Of a stretch of DNA of 64,000 bases, positions 1 through 7,427 are shown piece by piece. A program made the translations under genes and the position numbers. Every line of letters starts with the position of its first letter. The first letter of the stretch is position 1. Origin of the DNA: Ammoniphilus resinae (GTDB lineage Bacteria; Bacillota; Bacilli; Aneurinibacillales; RAOX-1); NCBI RefSeq assembly GCF_017873965.1, contig NZ_JAGGKT010000004.1, forward strand, positions 186,001 to 250,000, written 5' to 3'. Under the pieces are notes generated by a model. That model did no database searches and was not told where the DNA came from. It saw only the letters and a program-made list of their open reading frames with translations.

Positions 1-366
1 ATAGGGATTAAAAACATTTCGGATATGGCAACTTGCCTATCCGGTTACGACAATATATCAGAATATCCAGAAGGAAGTGGATGGTCCTTTACGCGCTATT
101 TTTTCCCAGAGGCATTCAAACAGGGTCAAAGGATTGAAAGCTGTGCGGAGGATCTTTTCAGCGTCATAACTAATCTTAAAGCTGAGGCTGGCCTAACTAA
201 GTCGACAGAAATCCCTATGCAATATTTTACGTTAACGGTTGAGTATGCTATGAGACGATTTGGAGTAAATGGGGAGGATGTCGAGTGGCTAAACCGGGCT
301 CATTGGAAACAGGCGTTGATTAATTCCGGCTATATCAAAGCAGAGGCATATCAGGATGTGGTTTAA
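1..366 (+). CDS. tnsC: Tn7-like transposition ATPase TnsC, C-terminal part (cut by window edge)
   Basis: The reading frame is open from base 1, so the start and the Walker motifs lie outside the window. The visible 121 residues match the C-terminal third of the complete TnsC encoded at 35298-36317: both share the block GWSFTRY-FPEAF, then IPMQY-TL, VEY-type and AHWKQA-SGY segments in the same order and spacing. TnsC-type AAA+ ATPases link target selection by TniQ/TnsD to the TnsAB transposase. The stop lies one base before the tniQ start, so the two are co-translated. The differences from the second copy show it is a separate, diverged element and not a recent duplicate. Confidence 0.85.
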   Translation: MGIKNISDMATCLSGYDNISEYPEGSGWSFTRYFFPEAFKQGQRIESCAEDLFSVITNLKAEAGLTKSTEIPMQYFTLTVEYAMRRFGVNGEDVEWLNRAHWKQALINSGYIKAEAYQDVV

Positions 367-367
367 T

Positions 368-1846
368 ATGACTGGAAATTGGCCACGCGTTAGCTACCCT
401 TCGAATGAGAAGGAGAGAAATATTACTTGGAATCATGCTTGGATTTCACCCTATGAGTCCCTATGGGGAATATTCGAGAAATTTAAATTTGCCAACCGAG
501 CTACAGTAAAAGACATTTATCACTTATTTGGTACCGAATATGTTAGAAATCTGAAATCATCGACGATCGGCAGACCCCACCGAGATTGTGTCCGTTTATC
601 CGGATTAGACAACGACTTAGTGGAATCCGCATTTAGCTGTCCCTTACTTGAAATTAATTCACAGAATATCGACCAGCTATTTGGTATAATGCCCAATCAT
701 CCTTTTAAACGTGATTCTTTTATCAGGAATGAACTCTTCTTTTGCCCGGAATGTATAAAATCTGGTTTTCACAGTTTATTTCATCAATTTAAATTGCTAC
801 ATAAATGCCCTTACCATCAAATCCCTCTACATAAAGGGTGTCCAAACTGCGACAAACCACACCCATTTGCACTAACGGACGAATTTACAAATGAACCTTT
901 TCGGTGTTTGTGTGGCCATTTATTTTTAGAGATGAAGAAAGAAAGACCTTATTTCCTTAAATGGAAACAAATTCCTATAGGTGATATCAAATCAAAAAAT
1001 ATTCTTACGTGGTTAAACTTAGATGAAAATCAAATTTCAAGATTAAAAAGTTTTTATTTTCCTTTAAACATTAAAATAGAGGAATATGACACTTTGGACT
1101 ACATTCTGTCCGTGTTACAGCCGAGATACTCGACCCCAAATATAGAAAACCATCGTGTAGTCAAGTCATCACCCTATATTCGTCGATTGATTGGTGATAA
1201 GGAAAAAGAAGAAAGAAAACTATACTATCCCTTAAAAGTCAATAAATTTTATAACGCCATTTATCATTCCTCTGTACAAACGGTTCAAAGTATTGCAGCC
1301 CATTTAAGAGGAACCCTCCTTAAGGATCACAAGTCTTGCATAAACAGACTATTGAAATCAAGCAGGACCAATGAACCGATATGTCCGTATGCACTCGCTT
1401 ATGCACATTGGATGAAATTTATTTTGGGGTATGAAAGCATATGGTTGGTTAGAAGAGCCTACCCTTATAGGGATGATGCCAATAATATTGAATTTGGATC
1501 TAAACAGGATCATTTATATTTATTAAATTTATTTAAAACTTGGCAATTTGAATTGGATGAATTTACTGAAGAAAGCCGCACAGCACTAAGTTGGATTTTA
1601 AACCGAGTTTTAGGACATTTAATATGGAATCATTTTAACAACTGGCTATCCATTTCTCAAGATGCTGCCGAAAACAGAATAGAATACAAAGTGGTACCAT
1701 TTGGTTTGAAGGACTTGCCGCTTTACATCCTGATCATTCCTGAAAATAAAAACAAACCGCTTGAATTTCATTGGTGGAATGAGAGCCTGAAAAACAAAGT
1801 GAAATTGATATGTCCTTATTCATCTCGGTGGAGGAAGCACAAGTGA
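368..1846 (+). CDS. tniQ: TniQ/TnsD-type transposon target-selection protein
   Basis: 492 residues, the length of full TnsD-like TniQ proteins. The N-terminal part has a TniQ-type zinc-binding block (CPEC, then a GFHSLFHQ segment, CPYH, then CPNC) and the rest aligns end to end with the tniQ at 33760-35301. TniQ/TnsD proteins bind the target DNA and recruit TnsC. The ATG at 368 is chosen over an in-frame ATG at 356 because the alignment with the second copy begins there and it sits directly after the tnsC stop. Two TniQ proteins in one island suggest two target specificities, but no target is visible here. Confidence 0.85.
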   Translation: MTGNWPRVSYPSNEKERNITWNHAWISPYESLWGIFEKFKFANRATVKDIYHLFGTEYVRNLKSSTIGRPHRDCVRLSGLDNDLVESAFSCPLLEINSQNIDQLFGIMPNHPFKRDSFIRNELFFCPECIKSGFHSLFHQFKLLHKCPYHQIPLHKGCPNCDKPHPFALTDEFTNEPFRCLCGHLFLEMKKERPYFLKWKQIPIGDIKSKNILTWLNLDENQISRLKSFYFPLNIKIEEYDTLDYILSVLQPRYSTPNIENHRVVKSSPYIRRLIGDKEKEERKLYYPLKVNKFYNAIYHSSVQTVQSIAAHLRGTLLKDHKSCINRLLKSSRTNEPICPYALAYAHWMKFILGYESIWLVRRAYPYRDDANNIEFGSKQDHLYLLNLFKTWQFELDEFTEESRTALSWILNRVLGHLIWNHFNNWLSISQDAAENRIEYKVVPFGLKDLPLYILIIPENKNKPLEFHWWNESLKNKVKLICPYSSRWRKHK

Positions 1847-2027
1847 TGATTGAAAACGGAGATAATTTTCCAATTCAGGAGGGATTTTTCAATTTGATTT
1901 GAATGATATAGATAGTTTTGTATGGCTATTTTGGAGGGTGATACGGGTGAGATCTAGAATTAAAGACCAAACAAAATCAGTCGTATCGGTGAAGTCAAAG
2001 CATGACCATTCGTATCATGATGTTTAG
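1846..2027 (+). pseudogene. Frameshifted small ORF coupled to tniQ
   Basis: An ATG overlaps the tniQ stop as TGATG and starts an 18-codon frame (MIENGDNFPIQEGFF...). A second frame continues the sense from about 1885 to a TAG at 2025-2027 and ends in SKHDHSYHDV. Read together they would give a basic protein of about 60 residues. I infer a small transposon gene broken by a single-base shift. Its family is not recognised, and the shift could instead mean that neither half is a gene. Confidence 0.35.
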
Positions 2028-2074
2028 ATCCAACATTTAACATGAAAGCAGCTAAAGAAAGTTAATTTGGCAAA

Positions 2075-2112
2075 AAAGTGTTATCATATAATCTCACTTA
2101 TGATAACACTTT
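2075..2112. repeat. Perfect 14-bp inverted repeat near transposon end
   Basis: AAAGTGTTATCATA at 2075-2088 and its exact complement at 2099-2112 are separated by 10 bases. A third copy of the core TGATAACA lies at 2153-2160. No T-run of terminator type follows the stem, so a protein-binding or transposon-end role is more likely than transcription termination. Confidence 0.6.
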
Positions 2113-2113
2113 C

Positions 2114-2171
2114 TTGTCAAGTAAGTTAATGATGATTGTTTTTTGTCACTAATGATAACAGTATTTTGTCA
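2114..2171 (-). mobile_element. Probable Tn7-like transposon end (TnsB-site array) of the left element
   Basis: Three TTGTCA motifs start at 2114, 2143 and 2166. On the minus strand the inner part reads TGACAA, 23 bases, CATTAGTGACAA. The array at 33540-33623 has the same 12-mer CATTAGTGACAA at the same 23-base spacing from a GGACAA, in the opposite orientation. Repeated short TGACA-type sites bound by the transposase are the usual form of Tn7/Tn5053-type ends. The exact terminal bases and target duplication are not resolved; a TGTCC-type start on the minus strand near 2177 is possible. Confidence 0.5.
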
Positions 2172-2317
2172 TTGGACAAGAACGGATAAATTCTAGTTGC
2201 CAATCGGAATACTTTTGAGTGATATCATTCCACTAAATACTGATTTTATGGAATGATTGTAATGAAAACAAATGTTTGGTAAGATATAGAAAAAGCGTTG
2301 GTATGGAGGTGTATGGT

Positions 2318-2983
2318 ATGAGTCTAGATGATTTGCATTATGAGGTTGAACAATTACGTGGCGAACCAGCGTCCATCATATTTGTTGGTGATGAAAATGA
2401 TTACGGCCTTAATCCTACTCAACCTGCAGCTATTGACAGCGATGATAACATTATTGTTTTAAATTCTTTGCTTGATGATGTCAAGGAACAATGTATCGCT
2501 CATGAACTGGGACATATGTGGCTGAAATACTCGGGTTTGATTGAAGTTCGATATCCATTCAGTTATGAATTTAGGACACCTGAACAGTATCTTGCTTTAG
2601 AGATCAATAATACAATTTCCCATATATGGGTAATTGAACTTCTCCGAGATCGGTTTGGAATCTCCAGTGATTATCACTTAAATCAAAGGAAAGCTATCAT
2701 TCAGCATGTACAAGATATAGAAGGATTAGACTCATTTCAGTTGCATGGCATGGGGATTGCTTTATTTGATTATGAACGTACATATCCTAACTCTACTCCC
2801 GAGGTTCAAGTTGTCCTACAAAGGTGCGATAAGAGCATTAAGAGTGCTTACGAAGCAGCAAAGACCCATCTAACCTACAGAGTTAGTACAACATCTTATG
2901 ACAAACAGAAAATTGCAATTCATAACTTATTGGCCGAATTAGGTTATCCCCCTACTCTATTTAGGATTGTTCATAATAAGTAG
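2318..2983 (+). CDS. ImmA/IrrE-type zinc metalloprotease-like protein
   Basis: 221 residues. A gluzincin motif HELGH at residues 62-66 lies in the context QCIAHELGHMWLK, typical of ImmA/IrrE (DUF955) proteases that cleave phage-type repressors in mobile elements. The region C-terminal to the motif is longer than in small ImmA proteins and has no domain I recognise. The start at 2318 is chosen because GGAGGT at 2305-2310 precedes it at good spacing; upstream in-frame ATGs lack this. No Xre repressor partner is adjacent, so the substrate is unknown. It sits just inside the left transposon end and just before the recombinase gene. Confidence 0.65.
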   Translation: MSLDDLHYEVEQLRGEPASIIFVGDENDYGLNPTQPAAIDSDDNIIVLNSLLDDVKEQCIAHELGHMWLKYSGLIEVRYPFSYEFRTPEQYLALEINNTISHIWVIELLRDRFGISSDYHLNQRKAIIQHVQDIEGLDSFQLHGMGIALFDYERTYPNSTPEVQVVLQRCDKSIKSAYEAAKTHLTYRVSTTSYDKQKIAIHNLLAELGYPPTLFRIVHNK

Positions 2984-3054
2984 TATAAAAAAATATTATG
3001 TAAACTATTCTTCTAAAAAAGTTTTTAATAGAATCAAATTAAGGAGTATAAACA

Positions 3055-4116
3055 ATGGTTGAATTGCAATCTTATGAGAAACAGAAATTACAAGAAAAAC
3101 TCCCTTATCACCCATGGTACGTACTCAAATATATAGATGAATTTGAATTAGATCGGTCCCCTGCTTCTCTTTTAGGGTACGTAAATGATTTTGAAGCGTT
3201 TTTCCAATGGCTTCTAATGGAAGGATTTCATGATGGGCCAGGTTTTAAAAAACTCTCTCTATCCGTACTAGAAAATTTGAAGACTGAGGACATTTCAAAT
3301 TACCGGAAATATTTAATCATAGCTAAAAGTAACTCCGAAGTCACAGTGAACCGGAAATTAAGTGCTTTAAAATCCCTATTTAAGTACCTTTACCACCAAG
3401 AATCAGATAATGGTTCTACTCTACTCTCCCGCAATGTATTTACTATGGTTAGGATTAAGTCTACCAAAAAAGGACCAGAAGAAAGAGCAGCTGACCTCTT
3501 AGGAAAAGTAATGTTGGATGAAGAAAAACACGATCAATTTCGTGATTTCATTGCCAGTGACTACGGTAATCTTAAACTTACTACCAAGCAGCGCAATGCT
3601 TATGAAAAGAACAAGGAACGGGATCTTGCTATTATTAGCCTTATTTTAGGATCTGGTCTTCGAGTATCTGAAGTTGCCTCCCTAACTCTCGATGATATTA
3701 TTCTAAAAGAGAATATAGTTCTTGTAATTCGTAAAGGACGTAAGCAAAAGGTTCCTGTTCGATTTAGCGATATGGCAAAGATAGCATTGGAACAATATCT
3801 TGAAATACGCCTTGATCGATATAATGCTGGGAAAGAAAAGCACTTATTTTTGACTCTACATTTAGAAAACTTTGGTACTCCAATGAATAAAAGCACCATT
3901 CAAAAAATGGTTGATCGATACGCAAAAGCTTTTAATATGCCTCGGATGTCTGTGCATAAACTAAGACATTCTTTTGCTTCCGTTTATCATCAAAAGAATC
4001 AAAACGTGCTTGCACTTCAAAGGCAGCTTGGACACAAGTCATCTTCTACAACAGAGATCTACAATATTATTTCGGATGAGGAGATGCTGGAGAATCTGAG
4101 AAAGATGGACCGTTAA
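3055..4116 (+). CDS. XerS-like tyrosine recombinase/integrase
   Basis: 353 residues. The N-terminal SAM-like core-binding domain begins with a LPYHPWYVL segment, like XerS of streptococci. The C-terminal catalytic domain carries R203 (GLRVSEV), H301-x-x-R304 (HKLRH), H327 (LGHKSS) and the nucleophile Y336 (TTEIY), so it appears active. AAGGAG stands 10 bases before the ATG. Chromosomal XerS works at dif sites, but here it sits in an island next to a transposon end, so a role in integration or excision of the island is inferred. A second, divergent recombinase faces it at 32289-33356. Confidence 0.85.
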   Translation: MVELQSYEKQKLQEKLPYHPWYVLKYIDEFELDRSPASLLGYVNDFEAFFQWLLMEGFHDGPGFKKLSLSVLENLKTEDISNYRKYLIIAKSNSEVTVNRKLSALKSLFKYLYHQESDNGSTLLSRNVFTMVRIKSTKKGPEERAADLLGKVMLDEEKHDQFRDFIASDYGNLKLTTKQRNAYEKNKERDLAIISLILGSGLRVSEVASLTLDDIILKENIVLVIRKGRKQKVPVRFSDMAKIALEQYLEIRLDRYNAGKEKHLFLTLHLENFGTPMNKSTIQKMVDRYAKAFNMPRMSVHKLRHSFASVYHQKNQNVLALQRQLGHKSSSTTEIYNIISDEEMLENLRKMDR

Positions 4117-4254
4117 CATAAATCCTCCTACTAACTATTGAGAGATATTTCTTTCTAAATGATTAATACTTCCATTTACCTTAGATAGTACCACTAAAAA
4201 ATTCTCCACTTTTTGGATACGGATGAAATTAAACGGGAAACACAGGGAGGAATC

Positions 4255-5118
4255 ATGGACAAGTATCAATATATTAAGTCTCAACTTGCTAAAACCAATA
4301 AAAAAAATGATGAGAACTACGTCGTTACCCGTATTTGGAACAAGATTGATAATCTTAATGTGAAGTTCGTCACTCAACAATATATCCGGAGAGAACATGG
4401 ATATGCCTTAACCGATATGTATTTCCCCCAATTGGGTCTACATATTGAAATTAATGAGGCTCATCATCAAAAACAACAAAAAGAGGACAAAATACGAGAA
4501 AGTGATATTGTTTCTGTAACTAATCACGAAATCATCGTCATAGATGTCACGAAAGGCATTCAGCATATTCATCAGCAAATCGATCGAATAGTTTTGAGTA
4601 TTCATGAAAAAATTCAGCAGATGGGTTCTACTTTTATCCCTTGGGATATCGAAAAGGAGATGTCTCCAAATACTTATATCCAAAAAGGCTATATACAGGT
4701 AAATGACAATGTGGCTTTTCGAACAACGGCAGATGCCTGTAATTGTTTTGGTCACCAATACAAAGGATTTCAACAGGCTGGAACAAAACATCCTTATAGA
4801 GAAGATGTTACCCTATGGTTTCCAAAACTATATCCTAATGATGGTTGGGATAACTCCATTTCGACAGATGAATTAATTATTCGTGAGAAGAGCATGAACC
4901 CTCTTGAAGTGAAAAAGCATATGGAACAGCATATTTTTGGTCCCATACATAAGCGTATTGTCTTTGCGAGTGTCAAAGATAATTTGGGGAAGAAAATGTA
5001 TCGGTTTAAAGGAGAGTTCCAATTAGATGTGGAGCAATCCTGGACAGAGAATTGTTTAGTTTGGAAACGTATTGCTGACCGGGTTCAAACCTATATGCCG
5101 AAACCGAAGGGGCTTTAA
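4255..5118 (+). CDS. PvuRts1I/AbaSI-family modification-dependent endonuclease
   Basis: 287 residues. The N-terminal Vsr-like nuclease domain has the segments NYVVTRIW, FVTQQY, ALTDMYFPQ and LHIEINEAHH (D54, E65 and H70-H71 in this region). The C-terminal half, with CNCFGHQYK, WFPKLYPN and RIVFA, resembles the SRA-like base-reading domain of PvuRts1I and AbaSI. That family cuts DNA carrying 5-hydroxymethylcytosine or its glucosylated form and so acts against T-even-like phages. The start at 4255 is used because GGGAGG lies just upstream; a 14-codon longer frame from 4213 lacks a ribosome site. No methyltransferase is adjacent, as expected for a modification-dependent enzyme. Confidence 0.8.
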   Translation: MDKYQYIKSQLAKTNKKNDENYVVTRIWNKIDNLNVKFVTQQYIRREHGYALTDMYFPQLGLHIEINEAHHQKQQKEDKIRESDIVSVTNHEIIVIDVTKGIQHIHQQIDRIVLSIHEKIQQMGSTFIPWDIEKEMSPNTYIQKGYIQVNDNVAFRTTADACNCFGHQYKGFQQAGTKHPYREDVTLWFPKLYPNDGWDNSISTDELIIREKSMNPLEVKKHMEQHIFGPIHKRIVFASVKDNLGKKMYRFKGEFQLDVEQSWTENCLVWKRIADRVQTYMPKPKGL

Positions 5119-5292
5119 ACAGGGATCCATTAAATAGGAGGAAGAAGAGGATCCAGATCGTTGGGAGATTCCCGTTTATGAACGGCCAACAAACTTATTA
5201 AATTAAAGGGAATCGGTAGTTCAACAAGACAAAATGGTTGCGCACTTTGAACTGCCCCCTGTCAAGTAGACAGTGGAAATAAATAAAACTAT

Positions 5293-6210
5293 CTAAGCGG
5301 CTTCAGCCCTGTATTCTAAGGGGCTAAGGCCGTTTAGTCGTAGTTGTAATCGATCATGATTATAAAAATGTATGTAATCCTCTATGGCTTTTTTTAGTTC
5401 CTCAAATGTTTCGTACTTGTCTAAATAATATTTCTCACACTTCAGCGTTCCCCAGAAAGACTCCATTGGACCATTATCAATGCATTTTCCTACTCTGGAC
5501 ATGCTTTGTTTCAACTTCGCTTTCTTCGTTTTCCTTCTAAATTCATGTGATGTATATTGAAAACCTCGATCACTATGAATTAACGGGGTTGCCCCATGTG
5601 CTTTTTCTATTGCTTGATCTAATGTTTTCATTACCAAAGGATTATCGTTTGATGTTCCTAACACATAACTTATAATGGAACCATCATATAAATCTAAGAT
5701 TGCACTTAAATAAGCCTTCTGAGATGTGCCGTATTTCATTTCTGTAACATCGGTAACCCATTTCTCGTTAGGATTTTCAGCTTTAAATTCACGATTTAAT
5801 AGGTTTTCAGCTATATGCTGAGGGGAAGAGCGTACATACTTTTTGCGTTTACGTCGAATAACCGATTCGATACCGGCCATTTTCATCAGTCGATATATAC
5901 GTTTTCTGTTGATGGGCATATCAAATAACCGTCTCATATGCATAGCCATACGACGGTATCCAAGAATCCCTTTTAATTCCTCATGTAGTCGTTTCATCTC
6001 TGTCAAAATCTTTTCATTTAACTTTTCGTTTTCAGAAGAAAGGCGGTGAAGCCATTTATAGTATGCAGATCGTGAAACTCTAGCAATCTCACATAATAAT
6101 AAAATGGGGAAATTCTCTTTTTGATGAAGTTCTTGAATAGCAGTATAAGTTTCTGTTAATCGTACTTGATTTAGCGTTGACGCCTCCTTTCGAGATACTC
6201 TAACTTTTTT
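5293..6210 (-). CDS. IS3-family transposase OrfB (DDE)
   Basis: The frame is open from the slippery site and would be made as an OrfAB fusion by -1 frameshifting. It contains the HTH_21-like region (YRRMAMHMRR), then the rve catalytic domain with WVTDVTEM, IHSDRGFQYTS and GPMESFWGTLKCE, giving the D-D-E triad, and ends in the family-typical HDRLQLRLNGLSPLEYR. The first internal ATG is at 6006, but upstream in-frame residues (VSRSAYYKWL) are conserved IS150-type sequence. The catalytic part looks intact; loss of OrfA is what disables the element. Confidence 0.85.
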   Translation of the reverse strand, partial: KKVRVSRKEASTLNQVRLTETYTAIQELHQKENFPILLLCEIARVSRSAYYKWLHRLSSENEKLNEKILTEMKRLHEELKGILGYRRMAMHMRRLFDMPINRKRIYRLMKMAGIESVIRRKRKKYVRSSPQHIAENLLNREFKAENPNEKWVTDVTEMKYGTSQKAYLSAILDLYDGSIISYVLGTSNDNPLVMKTLDQAIEKAHGATPLIHSDRGFQYTSHEFRRKTKKAKLKQSMSRVGKCIDNGPMESFWGTLKCEKYYLDKYETFEELKKAIEDYIHFYNHDRLQLRLNGLSPLEYRAEAA

Positions 6211-6856
6211 AAGAACGCAATCTCCGCACGTTAACGCTCATTCTCTTGTTCTAACTGTCTCATGCCTCGTTGGATTTTTTCTTCTGAAGTAAGTTCTTTT
6301 TCTTCCTTGCGACGACCACGTTTATCTTCAAGCCCTTCTTGTCCATGTTCCATATACTTCTTTACCCACTGGTACACTTGTTGGTAGGACACGTCAAACT
6401 CTTGGGCAGTCTGATTATAGTCTTTTCCATGTTTAAGACAGTACTTAACGATCTCAATTCTTTCTTCTAGGTTGGTGGATCTACGATGTGTCATAGAGTT
6501 TTCCGTCCTTTTCTTTGTTCCTTTTAATTCTCTATGACCATTATAAATCTTTAACCATTGTTCCAACAGGGAGTACTCGAAATCTTATATTTAAGGATAA
6601 CCTCCATCATCGAGTAATTACCAGATCGATAATCTTGAACAGCGTCTAACTTAAGTTCTTCCGAGTAATATTTCCATCCTTTGGATTTTCGAAGACCTTC
6701 CATCCCATACTTTGCAAAAAGATATTTCCATTTTCGAACAGCATAAGCAGTTACACCATAATAAGATTTAAATTCCCGTTCAGGAAACTCTCTAGAATCA
6801 AAAGCTAAAATAAGTTCATATTTTTCCTCAGCAGAAAAGCCCTTCTTCTTAGCCAT
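6171..6856 (-). pseudogene. IS3-family OrfA, two disabling lesions
   Basis: Starts MAKKKGFSAEEKYEL and carries two helix-turn-helix regions (one around YGVTAYAVRKW, a second around FDVSYQQVYQWVKKY). The frame breaks by one base near 6570, after ISSTP, and resumes as LLEQWLKIYNG. A TAA at 6231-6233 then interrupts ENER-RAEIAFLKKLE; the normal leucine codon TTA would restore it. The original stop is at 6171-6173. OrfA normally binds the IS ends and feeds the frameshift into OrfB. Confidence 0.8.
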
Positions 6857-7043
6857 GAAAAAACCCCCAATAAAGCAAACAGATTTTAATTATTTCATCT
6901 GTCTACCTTATTGGGAGCATATCACTTATTCGCAACCATTTTTTATAGCATTTTATGCAGCATTTAGACCGGGAGAAACTCCACATTTTATAAGAAACCC
7001 GGAATTCCATATATACCATAGCTACGTTAAATTTGGCGATTTT

Positions 7044-7427
7044 CTAAAATATTAATTCGGCTTCTCCAACATCATTTAGTTGATATCCTTGTTTATTGAA
7101 ATAATTTATTAAGGCTTTCACATGGTTTTTATAATACGGAATCCGTAGTAATGGAATATTGTTTTTTAAGCAATACTCATTCTTTAGTTGATCTCTTAAT
7201 TGTGTGATCTGGAAACTTTCCTCAGAGAAAACAGGCTTAAAATGATTCTGACCATCATATTCAATAAGATACATTTTTTTATCTAAATAAATACAAAAAT
7301 CAAATCTTAGATAATCCTCATGTTTCAAATCATCAAACCGTTTTTGCATCTCAAAATCGATATTGTTTTGTAGTAAAAGGTGGTAAATTTCTTTCTCTGG
7401 TTTACTCATCCTTGAACATAAAAGCAT
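7044..7427 (-). pseudogene. Vsr-like/DUF559-type nuclease domain, frameshifted off the zinc-ribbon protein
   Basis: 127 residues with a PD-(D/E)XK fold of the Vsr/DUF559 type: FDFCIYL, YLIEYDGQNHF, a DQLKNEYC helix and LLRIPYY. In related proteins this domain follows the zinc-ribbon repeats in one chain. Here the upstream frame (7406-9133) reads ...GKRCFYV-stop where a CPxC zinc knuckle is expected, while this frame supplies LCSRMSKPEKEIY. One missing base near 7420 explains both. The apparent ATG is therefore probably not the native start. Confidence 0.65.

Larger units (their letters stand above)
5235..6938 (-). mobile_element. Decayed IS3-family (IS150-like) insertion sequence
   Basis: Imperfect terminal inverted repeats begin with TGGTTGCG at 5235 and end with CGCAACCA at 6938. 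Further in, both ends share a GTAGACAG block followed by a GAAATAA-type stretch. Between them are orfA and orfB on the minus strand with an A_AAA_AAG slippery heptamer (plus-strand 6204-6210), as used for programmed -1 frameshifting in this family. The outer repeat may extend to AAAATGGTTGCG. No clear target duplication was seen. OrfA carries two lesions, so the copy is unlikely to move on its own. Confidence 0.8.

Noticed and set aside
2075-2112. Terminator for tniQ
   Set aside because: The stem is perfect but no T-run follows on the plus strand, and the core repeats again at 2153, which suits protein binding better.
5138-5206. Short coding remnant (EEEEDPDRWEIPVYERPTN)
   Set aside because: Only 22 codons after a stop, with no start; it may be the tail of a lost gene, but it is too short to name.
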